A stretch of 23,178 nucleotides of DNA from an uncultured Collinsella sp. (GCA_902496335.1 CABVAO010000028.1:1-23178), one strand, 5' to 3'. Positions 1 to 7,909 are shown, counted from the first letter of the stretch. Made by a program: numbers and translations. Notes: a model not told the origin generated them from the letters alone.

Positions 1-23
1 GGCGCACGGGAGGGAAAGCGAGG

Positions 24-851
24 CTATTCGCCGAGCTTGGGGTGCAGCAGCGACGGCGCAGCGCCGAGCAGCATCTTGGTGTAGGGGTCCTGAGGATGCT
101 GGAAGACCTGCTTGGCCTCGCCCTGCTCGACGATCTTGCCGCCATTCATAACGATGATGTCGTCAGAGATATAGCGGACCGTCTGGATGTCATGGCTGAT
201 GAACACCATGGCCAGGCCGAGCTCCTTCTTAAGGTCGGTCAGCAGGTTCAGAATCTGCGCGCGGACCGAAACGTCCAGAGCCGAGGTGGGCTCGTCGGCG
301 ATGATGGCATCGGGGTTCAGCGACAGGGCACGGGCAATTGCGACGCGCTGGCGCTGGCCGCCCGAAAGCTGGCCGGGAAGAACCTCGGCGGCGGAGCTGG
401 GCAGACCGGTGAGCTCCAAGAGCTCCTTGACGCGCTTCTCCTGCTCGGCCTCAGTACCCAGGTTGTGGACGCGCATGGGGTCGAGCAGTTGCTCGCGAAC
501 GACCATGCGGGGGTTGAGCGCCGTAGCCGGATTCTGGAACACGACCGAGATGACGCGGCCCATGTGGCGACGGTCCTCGGCAGTACGCTTGGTAACGTCC
601 TTGCCCTTAAAGTAGACCTTGCCGCTCGTGGGGGCCTGCAGGCCGCACATGACGTTGGCGGTGGTGGACTTACCGCAACCGGACTCGCCGACGATGCCGA
701 TCGTCTGACCGGGCATGAGCTTAATCGTTACACCCTGAACGGCGTGAACCAGGTTGGGGTGCAGAATCGAACCGGTACGGGTCCTAAAGGTGACGTGGAC
801 GTCATCAAGGAAGATGATCGGCTCGACGCCGTTGACTGCGGTCTCGCTCAT
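24..851 (-). CDS. Peptide-type ABC transporter ATP-binding protein (DppF/OppF-like)
   Basis: This 275-aa protein is one of the two nucleotide-binding subunits of the peptide-type importer encoded in this operon; it hydrolyses ATP at the cytoplasmic face. Visible motifs are Walker A GESGCGKS (residues 55-62), Q-loop Gln106, ABC signature LSGGQ (162-166), Walker B ending in ADE (about 183-187) and the switch His220. The C-terminus is short, ending soon after the Opp/Dpp-type HPQDPYTKMLL stretch. The start ATG lies directly after the TAG of the upstream fusion gene, with no gap. A near-complete Shine-Dalgarno GGAGGTGA sits inside the end of that gene, so the two are very probably translationally coupled. 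It is the last operon gene visible; only 23 bp remain to the window edge, with no terminator in them. The family is clear. Substrate (di- or oligopeptide, or nickel) cannot be read from the ATPase. Confidence 0.93.
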   Translation of the reverse strand: MSETAVNGVEPIIFLDDVHVTFRTRTGSILHPNLVHAVQGVTIKLMPGQTIGIVGESGCGKSTTANVMCGLQAPTSGKVYFKGKDVTKRTAEDRRHMGRVISVVFQNPATALNPRMVVREQLLDPMRVHNLGTEAEQEKRVKELLELTGLPSSAAEVLPGQLSGGQRQRVAIARALSLNPDAIIADEPTSALDVSVRAQILNLLTDLKKELGLAMVFISHDIQTVRYISDDIIVMNGGKIVEQGEAKQVFQHPQDPYTKMLLGAAPSLLHPKLGE

Positions 852-2867
852 CTACATCACCTCCGCGTGAGGGGTCAAACCATTTGCCTTGAGCACCTCG
901 TCGGGGAGCTCGGAATAGAAGTGCTCGGTGCCGGGCACGCGCTTGAAGACCGGACGGGTGTCCAGGCCAATACGCGGATGGCTCGAGCGGGGCGCGAAGC
1001 GATCGCCCTTGGGGAAATCGCGCGGACTCGGAACGGCGCCGGGCACCTGGTGCAGGCGGCCCGAACCGCTCTCGATGGACAGAACGGAACCCAGAAGACC
1101 GCGGGTGTACTCGTGGATCGGGTTAGTGAGCAGCTCCTTGGTGGGTGCCTGCTCGATAACCTGGCCAGCGTACATAACCGTGATGTTGTGGGCGACCTCG
1201 GCGACCAGCGCCAGGTCGTGCGAAACGAAGATCATGGCAAAGCCGAGCTTGGCCTGAAGATCGTTGAGCAGCTTAATGACCTGCTTCTGGACGGTAACGT
1301 CCAGAGCGGTCGTGGGCTCGTCGCAGATGACCAGCTTGGGGTCGCGGGTAAGGGCCATAGCGATCAGGACACGCTGACGCTGGCCGCCGGAAAGCTCGTG
1401 CGGATAGCTCTCGAGCGTACGCTTGGGATCGAGGCCGACGAGCTCCAGGAGCTCCTCGGCGCTGCGGGTTCCGCCGCGCTTGGTGAGCTGCTTCATCTGG
1501 GCAGAGATGAGCATGGAGGGGTTGAGTGAGGACAGGGCGTCCTGATAGACCATAGCGATATCGGTACCGCGCAGGCCGAACCACTCCTTCTTGCTCATCT
1601 TGAGCAGGTCACGGCCCTCCCAGAGGACCTCGCCGGAAAGGTGCTCGTCATCGTCGGTCAGGCCCATGATGGCCAGCGTGGTGATGGACTTACCGCAACC
1701 GGACTCGCCCACCAGGCCCATGGTCTGACCAGGACGAACGTCAAAGTTGACATGGTCGACGACGTTGATATCGCCGTGATGCTCAAACTGGATGCAGAAG
1801 TCACGGACCGAGAGAATCGGCTCAACGGACTCGTCGGGCACGTGGCGATCGTCACGCTTGAGCTCGACATCGCGCAGGGCGCCAAGGCGAGCGGCGAGGG
1901 ACTGGGCCTGCTCCTTGTAGGCGCGAACGGGGTCGGAGACCAGCAGATCGGCCTCGCGACGCTTGGAGGAATCGGTAGGATCCAGGGCGGCGGAGGGAGC
2001 AGCGGCCATGGCGTCGGTAATGCCCTCGGAGAGGATGTTGAGCGCCAGGCAGGTGATCATGATGGCCAGGCCCGGGAACAGCGCCTGCCACCAACGACCG
2101 GCGAGCACGCCGCCGCGGGCGTCGGCGAGGATGTTGCCCCAGGTAGCGGTGGGCTCCTGGATACCAGCGCCGATGAAGGTCAGCGAGGCCTCGAAGATGA
2201 TGGCGTCGGCGACCAGGGTAACGGTGAAGACCATGATCGGGGCGATGCAGTTACGCAAAACATGCTTGATCAAAATCCACGGAGCCTTGGCGCCGGAAAC
2301 GATGACCGCGCGGACATAGTCCTCGCCGTACTCGGACACGATGTTGGCGCGCACGATACGGGCAATCTGCGGAGTGTACATAAAGCCGATGGCGAAGATG
2401 ATCGACGGCACGGAGTTGCCCAGGATGGAGACAAAGACGGCCGCGAGGGCGATGCCCGGGATGGACATGATGATGTCCAGGATACGCATGATCGTCTCGG
2501 AGACGGCCTTGCGCGAAACCGCTGCAAGGGCGCCCACGACCGAGCCGCAGACCAGAGCCATGGCAGTGGCGCCAAAGCCGATAATCAGCGAGTAACGACC
2601 ACCGTAGAGCATACGCGACAGAATGTCGCGACCCTTATCGTCGGTACCGAAGATAAATCCGTTGCCGGGAGCCTGGCGAGCCGTAAAGATCTCAACCGGG
2701 CTATAGGGGGCAAGAAGGGGCGCCAGAATCGCAGTCAGGGCGACCAGCACCAGCACGACGGCGGCAATCTTAGAAGACAGCGTCATCTTCTTCCAGCCAC
2801 CGAGCTTGAGCCCCTTGGAGGCAGCCTTCTCGAGCTGCTCGGTTTGCTTCTCTCGAATCTTTACCAT
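852..2867 (-). CDS. Fused ABC transporter permease and ATP-binding protein (DppC-DppD-like)
   Basis: This 671-aa protein combines two importer subunits that are usually separate. Residues about 1-290 are a DppC/OppC-like inner-membrane permease: a first membrane segment near 33-53, then a BPD_transp_1 domain whose EAA-type coupling loop is visible around 182-210 (EDYVRA...GA...HVLRN). Residues about 291-350 are a charged, Ala-rich linker. Residues about 350-600 are an ABC ATPase with Walker A GESGCGKS (387-394), signature LSGGQ (492-496), Walker B VICDE (513-517) and switch His550. The reading frame is continuous. The C-terminal tail (about 600-671) resembles the Opp/Dpp tail, but the Cys-rich motif expected there reads DRFAPRSSHP, without cysteine. 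The start ATG is 3 bp after the TAG of the upstream permease; its Shine-Dalgarno (AGGACGGTG) is only moderate, suggesting coupling. Such fusions occur in some actinobacterial peptide transporters. Confidence 0.92.
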   Translation of the reverse strand: MVKIREKQTEQLEKAASKGLKLGGWKKMTLSSKIAAVVLVLVALTAILAPLLAPYSPVEIFTARQAPGNGFIFGTDDKGRDILSRMLYGGRYSLIIGFGATAMALVCGSVVGALAAVSRKAVSETIMRILDIIMSIPGIALAAVFVSILGNSVPSIIFAIGFMYTPQIARIVRANIVSEYGEDYVRAVIVSGAKAPWILIKHVLRNCIAPIMVFTVTLVADAIIFEASLTFIGAGIQEPTATWGNILADARGGVLAGRWWQALFPGLAIMITCLALNILSEGITDAMAAAPSAALDPTDSSKRREADLLVSDPVRAYKEQAQSLAARLGALRDVELKRDDRHVPDESVEPILSVRDFCIQFEHHGDINVVDHVNFDVRPGQTMGLVGESGCGKSITTLAIMGLTDDDEHLSGEVLWEGRDLLKMSKKEWFGLRGTDIAMVYQDALSSLNPSMLISAQMKQLTKRGGTRSAEELLELVGLDPKRTLESYPHELSGGQRQRVLIAMALTRDPKLVICDEPTTALDVTVQKQVIKLLNDLQAKLGFAMIFVSHDLALVAEVAHNITVMYAGQVIEQAPTKELLTNPIHEYTRGLLGSVLSIESGSGRLHQVPGAVPSPRDFPKGDRFAPRSSHPRIGLDTRPVFKRVPGTEHFYSELPDEVLKANGLTPHAEVM

Positions 2868-2870
2868 AAT

Positions 2871-3827
2871 CTACACCGTCCTGATGCGCGGGTTGATGAG
2901 CAGGTAGAGCATGTCAACCACGATGTTGATGATGATGAAGGCAAGAGCAACGACGATAACGACGCCCTGAACCAGGTTCGCCTCGTTGCCCTGAACGCCC
3001 TGCAGAATCGCAGTGCCCATGCCGGGGAGGTTGAAGATAACCTCGATGACGACGGCGCCGCCCATGAGGTAACCGATCTTAAGACCGAGGGTGGTGACCG
3101 GGGTGATCAGCGCATTGCGAAGAACGTTGATGCCGACGACGACCTTCTCGGGAACGCCGGCGCCGCGTGCCATACGGACATAATCCTTGTCGAGCTCCTC
3201 GACCATGGCGGTACGCACGATACGAGTCATCTGGCCCGTCAGCGGAAATGCCAAGGCGATAGCGGGCATGATCATACGTCCCAGATAGCCAACCGGATTC
3301 GTGGTGAAGTGAGGCAGAGCACCCGATGCCGGGAGCACCTTAAGATAGGAAGAGAACAGCAGGATCAACAGAACGGCAAGCCAGAACGACGGGGTTGCCA
3401 AGCCGGCGATGGAAAAGACGCGGATCACTTGGTCCGGCCATTTGTCGCGATACAGTGCCGCGATGACGCCGAGCAAAAACGAAACGACCGCACCGATAGC
3501 AAGACCGATAAAGGTCAGCTGCATCGTGACGGGCAGGGCCGTGGAGATGCGCTTGGCAACGGAGTTGCGAGCAGCACCATAGGTGCCCATGTCGCCATGG
3601 ATCAGATCGCCCATATAGCGCACGTAGCGCACGGGCCAGGGGTCGTCCAGACCATACTTCTCATGGTACTCGGCAACCGCCTCGGGCGAGGCACCGTCAC
3701 CCAACGCCGTGTAGGCGGGGTCGGTCTTGGAGAACGACATAAGGAAGAACACCAGGACGGTGACGCCCAATGCCATGATCGGCAGCGCCACAAGACGCCT
3801 TCCAATCAAACGTAGCAAGTTGTTCAC
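2871..3827 (-). CDS. Peptide-type ABC transporter permease (DppB/OppB-like)
   Basis: An inner-membrane permease of about 318 aa that forms one half of the translocation channel, paired with the permease half of the downstream fusion. An N-terminal membrane helix (LVALPIMALGVTVLVFFL) is followed by the OppB_TMD-type periplasmic stretch containing DPAYTALG, then further helices. The EAA loop is KDYVRMARGAGVPEK...VLRN. The C-terminus ends with LLINPRIR, typical of DppB. I chose the GTG at 3827 because AAGGGGAGAGAAC lies directly upstream of it; the longer reading from 3860 would add 11 residues (MVLPTKERGEN) that encode the Shine-Dalgarno itself. The gene starts about 60 bp after a strong hairpin that separates it from the binding-protein gene, so it is probably transcribed at a lower level than that gene. 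Confidence 0.93.
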   Translation of the reverse strand: MNNLLRLIGRRLVALPIMALGVTVLVFFLMSFSKTDPAYTALGDGASPEAVAEYHEKYGLDDPWPVRYVRYMGDLIHGDMGTYGAARNSVAKRISTALPVTMQLTFIGLAIGAVVSFLLGVIAALYRDKWPDQVIRVFSIAGLATPSFWLAVLLILLFSSYLKVLPASGALPHFTTNPVGYLGRMIMPAIALAFPLTGQMTRIVRTAMVEELDKDYVRMARGAGVPEKVVVGINVLRNALITPVTTLGLKIGYLMGGAVVIEVIFNLPGMGTAILQGVQGNEANLVQGVVIVVALAFIIINIVVDMLYLLINPRIRTV

Positions 3828-3888
3828 GTTCTCTCCCCTTTCTTTTGTCGGTAGGACCAACTGGTATATGAGTACGGATACTCATTAC

Positions 3889-3922
3889 AAGACCCGAGCG
3901 ACATCGTTGCCGCCCGGGTCTT
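3889..3922 (-). terminator. Intercistronic hairpin between binding-protein and permease genes
   Basis: The arms 3891-3900 and 3911-3920 (GACCCGAGCG / CGCCCGGGTC) form a 10-bp stem with a 10-nt loop. Read on the minus strand the single imperfection is a G-U wobble, and two extra A-T pairs extend the stem. The minus-strand tail is only weakly T-rich (TTGTAATGAG), so this looks more like a partial terminator or an mRNA 3'-end stabiliser than a full stop. On the plus strand the tail is TTTGTTT, but no plus-strand gene ends here. Placed 65 bp after the solute-binding-protein stop and upstream of the permease, it fits the known arrangement in which binding proteins are made in excess of membrane subunits. 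Confidence 0.6.
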
Positions 3923-3984
3923 TGTTTCAACTATGAGGATACGGTCCCAACGGCCGACATCCTGCATACAGACTCAAGCGAGTC

Positions 3985-5598
3985 TTACGCCTTGACGGTC
4001 GCAACGCCCCTGAAGGACATGCTCGTCGTGCCGATGCCCTTGAAGCCATCGAGGGCCTCGCCGTTGGGCGCAGTGGACGGATCGTCCCAGAAAGCGGAGA
4101 CGGTCTTGACGTGAACAACAGGGTACAGAACGGCGTTGTCGGCAATGATGTCGAAGCACTCGTTCCACTTCTTCTGCTGCTCGTCGCCCTCGGCGGCAAG
4201 AGCCTCGTCCATGAGACCGTGGAGCTTCTGCCACTCAGCGGACTCCTTCCACGGGCAACGGGTCTGCATCCAGACGTTGTCGCCGTACCACCAGTTGAGC
4301 AGCAGGTCGGGATCAGCGCCGAAGCAGGAAGGATCGCCAGGGGCAAGAAGGATATCGTAGGCCTCGCCGCCGTCGATGGCAGCGTAGGTAGCCGGCGAGG
4401 TATCGGTCTGGATGGTCACATCGAAGCCGAGAGCATCGAGGTCGTTCTTGACCTGGGCGGCCATGCCCTTAATCTGCTCGTTGTCGGTGGTGCGCAGGGT
4501 GATGGCACCCGGGGTGATGCCAGACTCCTCGATGAGCTTCTTAGCCTTCTTGGCGTCGGTCTTGTACACCGTGGAAGCCTCATGATAGTTGGTGAAGCTC
4601 TTGGGCAGGTAGCAGCTGGCAGCGGTGGCAAGGCCGGCGAAGGTGTTGCTGACCATCTTCTCGGTGTCGAGCGCATACATGACAGCCTGACGGACCTTGA
4701 CGTTGTTCCAAGGCTCCTTGGCGACGTTGAACATGATGAAGCGGGTGCCGAAACCCTGAACGTTATCGATCTTGCAGCCGGCGCTCTCGAGCTGGTCGAC
4801 GGCGTCAGCGGTAACGAGCTCCATAACGAGCGTGGAGCCCTCCTGCTGAGCGGTAACGCGAGCGGTGGGGTCGGTCAGGATGCTGTACTGGATCTTCTTA
4901 TCCTCGGCAGCATACTCACCGTTGTACTCGGGGTTGGGAACCAAGGTGATCTCGGTATCGGAGATAGAGTCGTACATCCAGGGGCCGGAGCCGATCGGCT
5001 GCTTGGCGCGATCCTCCTCGGTCTGGGTGGCCGGGGTAACGCGGACGATGGCCAGACGATCCTTGAGCAGGGAGAAGTTGGGGACCTTAGTCTTGACCGT
5101 CACGGTGCTGGCGTCCTTGGCCTCGATGGACTCGAAGGGCTGGAAGAACGGAGCATAGGTAGCGGAAGCGGCGCAAGCGGTGTAGGAGGCAACGACATCG
5201 TCAGCGGTGACCTCGGTGCCATCGGAGAACTTGGCGCCCTTGCGGATGGTGACCTCGAAAGTGGTGTCGTCCACAGACTTGGGATCGTCGGTGGCGAGCT
5301 CGTTGAAGGTGCTGTAGTCGTGGTAATCGATGCCGTAGAGGCCCTCGACGACGTGCCAGTTAGCACCCAGGCCCACAGCGGAGCCGGTGCTGGCGGGATC
5401 GAAGCTGGACGGAGCGTAAGCGGAACCAGCGGTGATCACGCCGCCGCCACGGTTGGCGGAATCGGTGGAACCGGAAGCGGAACCCTCGTCGCTAGAGCTG
5501 CCACCGCAGCCGGTGAGACCAAGCCCTGCGACAGCAGCGACGCTGCCGGTGAGGCCGAGGAACGAACGCCTGGACATACCCTTGTTGATGATGGCCAT
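3985..5598 (-). CDS. Peptide-type ABC transporter solute-binding lipoprotein (SBP_bac_5 family)
   Basis: A 537-aa extracytoplasmic substrate-binding protein, first gene of the importer operon. The N-terminus carries a twin-arginine signal SRRSFLGL (residues 9-16), a hydrophobic core, and a lipobox LTGC with the lipid-modified Cys31. It therefore appears to be exported folded by Tat and tethered to the membrane. A Gly/Ser/Asp/Glu-rich spacer follows (32-50). The body shows family-5 features: SFDPASTGSA near the mature start, FEVTIRKGAKFSDGTEVTADDV, the IGSGPW motif, and VRQAVMYALD. The ATG at 5598 was preferred over a TTG at 5613 because AGGAG lies 5 nt upstream of it. Family members bind di- and oligopeptides, nickel, haem or sugars; the ligand here is unknown. 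Peptide is the default guess from the operon partners. Confidence 0.93.
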   Translation of the reverse strand: MAIINKGMSRRSFLGLTGSVAAVAGLGLTGCGGSSSDEGSASGSTDSANRGGGVITAGSAYAPSSFDPASTGSAVGLGANWHVVEGLYGIDYHDYSTFNELATDDPKSVDDTTFEVTIRKGAKFSDGTEVTADDVVASYTACAASATYAPFFQPFESIEAKDASTVTVKTKVPNFSLLKDRLAIVRVTPATQTEEDRAKQPIGSGPWMYDSISDTEITLVPNPEYNGEYAAEDKKIQYSILTDPTARVTAQQEGSTLVMELVTADAVDQLESAGCKIDNVQGFGTRFIMFNVAKEPWNNVKVRQAVMYALDTEKMVSNTFAGLATAASCYLPKSFTNYHEASTVYKTDAKKAKKLIEESGITPGAITLRTTDNEQIKGMAAQVKNDLDALGFDVTIQTDTSPATYAAIDGGEAYDILLAPGDPSCFGADPDLLLNWWYGDNVWMQTRCPWKESAEWQKLHGLMDEALAAEGDEQQKKWNECFDIIADNAVLYPVVHVKTVSAFWDDPSTAPNGEALDGFKGIGTTSMSFRGVATVKA

Positions 5599-5667
5599 GT
5601 CTTCTCCTATCAATAGAGAATCTTACTCGGGAGCACCTAGACGTGCCCCCGCGCAACTTGCGGACGA

Positions 5668-5695
5668 TATATACCTTACCTACCGACGAACCCAA
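5668..5695 (-). promoter_or_regulatory. Candidate promoter of the ABC transporter operon
   Basis: On the minus strand a TTGGGT hexamer (5690-5695) is followed after 16 bp by TATATA (5668-5673), about 70 bp upstream of the binding-protein ATG. The -10 is good and the -35 only partial. A competing candidate is TTGTCA (5768-5773), 17 bp before a weak TAGTAA (5745-5750) that lies inside the 23-bp palindrome. Sequence alone does not decide between them. Confidence 0.35.
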
Positions 5696-5716
5696 CTGAG
5701 GTGCCGCGCTCGGCGA

Positions 5717-5799
5717 CCGATACATACATACGCTTGAACGGTATTTACTACCGTTCACCGAATTCATTGACAAATGATTCGCCAGACAGTATGTATCGG
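5717..5799. repeat. Long-armed inverted repeat upstream of the transporter operon
   Basis: CCGATACATAC (5717-5727) recurs as its exact reverse complement GTATGTATCGG (5789-5799). The two 11-bp arms are 61 bp apart and enclose the 23-bp palindrome, though the two symmetries are not concentric (centres near 5758 and 5746). They could be paired half-sites for a looping regulator or the base of a cruciform/leader structure. Left of the inner palindrome the tract also holds a short TACA repeat. Function is unknown. Confidence 0.5.
5735..5757. promoter_or_regulatory. 23-bp perfect palindrome, probable operator
   Basis: Two exact 9-bp arms, TGAACGGTA and TACCGTTCA, flank a 5-bp centre TTTAC. An odd-spaced perfect palindrome about 140 bp upstream of the binding-protein start, in DNA with no gene, is typical of a site for a dimeric helix-turn-helix repressor or activator. 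It overlaps the -10 of one of the two possible promoters. No regulator gene is adjacent. The spacing does not fit a GAAC-N4-GTTC LexA box. Confidence 0.55.
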
Positions 5800-5962
5800 C
5801 GAGGTGAGATATCAGTCTTCGTCAACCCGCAGGATAGCAGGGTTTTCGCTTGGGTTAGTCAAACGTTTTAGCGTTAATAAAACCCGAAACCAGCAGGCAA
5901 TCATGGCGAAATAAATGGTTGAAAATCGCGCAATCATGTATATCAGTTGTTTAGGCTCGTGT
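5800..5962. other. Non-coding stretch between uvrC and the transporter regulatory region
   Basis: This stretch is AT-richer than the genes around it and holds no convincing ORF. No strong terminator for uvrC is visible: the best minus-strand candidate is a roughly 4-bp stem before GGGTTTTATT. A weak AACCC/GGGTT stem (5824-5844) is followed by TTTT only on the plus strand, where no gene precedes it. Transcription from uvrC may therefore run toward the transporter operon. Confidence 0.5.
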
Positions 5963-7909
5963 TTAGCTATCGGAATGGCCAGCCGCCGCCTCGGCGCGCT
6001 CGGCATTCCATGCAACGAGCGCCTCGTGGACCGCCTTGGCAACATCGGCAGGTATGCCGCGAACTTCCGCGATCTCTTGCTCGCTCGCCGCGCGCAAACG
6101 CTTCATCGAGCCAAAATGGCGCATAAGGGCACGTTTTCTGGTGGGTCCCACGCCTGGAACGTCATCGAGTACCGAAACCGTCATGGCTTTATCGCGCAAC
6201 TCACGGTGGAACGTGATGGCAAATCGGTGGGACTCATCGCGTACCTGTTTAATTAGATAGAGCGAAGCAGACCCGGTCGGCAGCACGACAGGAGTCTCGT
6301 CCCAAGGCACAAAAACTTCCTCGTCGGCCTTCGCCAAGCCACAAACTGGTATATCGAGCCCAAGAGCCTCAAGTTGCTTGATCGCAGCGGTCAATTGCGG
6401 CTTACCGCCATCGACAACGAGCAAATCGGGGCGCGAGCCAAAGCGCTCGTCGGCCATGCGCTCGGGAGTATAGCGTCGTCCCAAAACCTCGGACATCGAC
6501 ACGAAGTCGTTTGCCTCGTCCAATTCGGCCTGAATTTTAAAACGACGGTACTGGCTCTTGTCGGCGCGCCCGTTGGTAAACACCACCATCGAGGCGACCG
6601 TAAAGGTGCCATGCAGTGTAGAGATATCGAAGCACTCGATACGCAACGGCGGCGATGGCAGCGCCAACGCACTTTCGAGCTCCAGGAGCGCTTGATTGGT
6701 GCGGTCGTCAGCGTACCCCGTTCGCATCATGTAGCGCATGAGGGCATGGCGCGCATTTTTGGATGCCATATCGAGCAAACGGTGCTTTTCGCCACGCTGC
6801 GGCCTATGGAGATGGCAGGAACGCTCGCGCTTGCCTGCAAGCCACTCCCCCAGCGCCTCCGCATCCTCAAGCTCGACAGAGAGGTTTATCTCAGCTGGAA
6901 TATCAGCCGTCTCGTCGTAATAGCGCTTAAGAAAGCCCGACTGGAGCTCTTCCTCGTCAACATCAAGACCCTTGTCGAGAATGAACTCGCAGGTGCGAAC
7001 TGTTCGGCCCTCGCGAACGACGAAGACGCAAGCGGCGGAGATGGTCTCCTCGCGATAGAAACCGATGACATCGATATCGACACTGGAGGGAAAAACGACT
7101 TGCTGACGGTCGTCCAGACCCCTGATGACCTCCAAACGACGTTTGACGCGTGCCGCGCGCTCAAAGTCGAGCGCCTCGGCGGCATCCGTCATCTCGGAGG
7201 TCAGCTCATCGACGACATCCTTGCGATGGCCCGACAAAAAGCGCTCGACACGCTTGACGTTCTTGGCATAGTCCGTAGGAGAAATCGCGCCGACACACGC
7301 ACCTGGGCCGCGCCCGACATGGTAGTCGAAGCAGGGACGCCCGTTTTGCGCGCAAATCATATTGACGATGTCTTCCTCGCCCTTGTGGGACTCGATGATA
7401 CGGCGACAACGACGCCACTCCGCACAGGATGCAGAGCAGATGGGGATAACCTTGCGCAGCGTATCTATCGTCTCACGTGCCGCACGGCTATCGGTATAGG
7501 GTCCAAAATAGCGCGTTCCCGGCTTATGACGCTCACGCGTGTATTTGATCGCGGGATACAGGTCGCCCTTTGTAATGGCGATAAAGGGGTAGCTCTTGTC
7601 ATCCTTGAGGTCGACGTTAAAGTACGGATGGTACTGGCCGATCAGGTTGCGCTCGAGTACAAGCGCCTCATGCTCGGTTTCGACAACGATGTAGTCAAAG
7701 CTCGCCACCAGCTGCATCATCAGCGGGATCTTTTGACGCTCATCCTGCAGTGTCACGTATTGACGCATGCGGGCGCGCAGGTTTTTCGCCTTGCCCACGT
7801 AGATGACATCGCCCTTGGCATCCTTCCAAAGGTAGCATCCGGGCTGTGTGGGAACGCGCGAAACCTGCTCGGCAAGCGTTGGTATGTTGTCGTGACCGGC
7901 CACGCGCAC
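5963..7909 (-). CDS. uvrC: UvrABC excinuclease subunit C
   Basis: The dual-incision nuclease of nucleotide excision repair, 648 aa. Domains in order: GIY-YIG nuclease (about 20-100, with GCYLW and VIYVGKAKNL), a Cys-containing region (158-205), UVR motif (about 230-265, ALDFERAARVKRRLE) that contacts UvrB, RNase H-like endonuclease with Asp428 (ECFDIS), Asp500 (VVDGG) and His561 (DESHRFA), and a C-terminal helix-hairpin-helix pair (about 580-635). The Cys region is atypical: Cys193 and Cys205 match two of the four conserved ligands, the third position is Gly201, and about 20-25 extra residues containing Cys162, Cys168 and Cys186 precede them. The GTG at 7909 directly follows the murJ TAG with little Shine-Dalgarno; a second GTG at 7903 is an alternative start. 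It is the third gene of the ybaK-murJ-uvrC run. Confidence 0.97.
   Translation of the reverse strand: MRVAGHDNIPTLAEQVSRVPTQPGCYLWKDAKGDVIYVGKAKNLRARMRQYVTLQDERQKIPLMMQLVASFDYIVVETEHEALVLERNLIGQYHPYFNVDLKDDKSYPFIAITKGDLYPAIKYTRERHKPGTRYFGPYTDSRAARETIDTLRKVIPICSASCAEWRRCRRIIESHKGEEDIVNMICAQNGRPCFDYHVGRGPGACVGAISPTDYAKNVKRVERFLSGHRKDVVDELTSEMTDAAEALDFERAARVKRRLEVIRGLDDRQQVVFPSSVDIDVIGFYREETISAACVFVVREGRTVRTCEFILDKGLDVDEEELQSGFLKRYYDETADIPAEINLSVELEDAEALGEWLAGKRERSCHLHRPQRGEKHRLLDMASKNARHALMRYMMRTGYADDRTNQALLELESALALPSPPLRIECFDISTLHGTFTVASMVVFTNGRADKSQYRRFKIQAELDEANDFVSMSEVLGRRYTPERMADERFGSRPDLLVVDGGKPQLTAAIKQLEALGLDIPVCGLAKADEEVFVPWDETPVVLPTGSASLYLIKQVRDESHRFAITFHRELRDKAMTVSVLDDVPGVGPTRKRALMRHFGSMKRLRAASEQEIAEVRGIPADVAKAVHEALVAWNAERAEAAAGHSDS

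Noticed and set aside
852..2867. Permease-ATPase fusion as a sequencing artefact
   Set aside because: The linker is a coherent hydrophilic segment in one frame with normal codon use, and no overlapping start or stop pattern suggests a lost stop codon.
1641..3815. Long plus-strand open frame (724 codons) opposite the permease genes
   Set aside because: It lies antisense to clear transporter genes and its translation is rich in Asp, Gly, His and Arg with no domain or membrane pattern: a shadow of high-GC codon use. The same applies to long plus-strand frames at 42-1529, 4111-5616, 6374-8095 and 10829-12880.
5824..5846. Small hairpin AACCC...GGGTT followed by TTTT on the plus strand
   Set aside because: The stem is only five pairs plus an interrupted GC step, and no plus-strand gene precedes it.
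5812..6045. Minus-strand 77-codon frame overlapping the uvrC 3' end
   Set aside because: It overlaps uvrC in another frame, lacks a ribosome site and shows no recognisable protein pattern.
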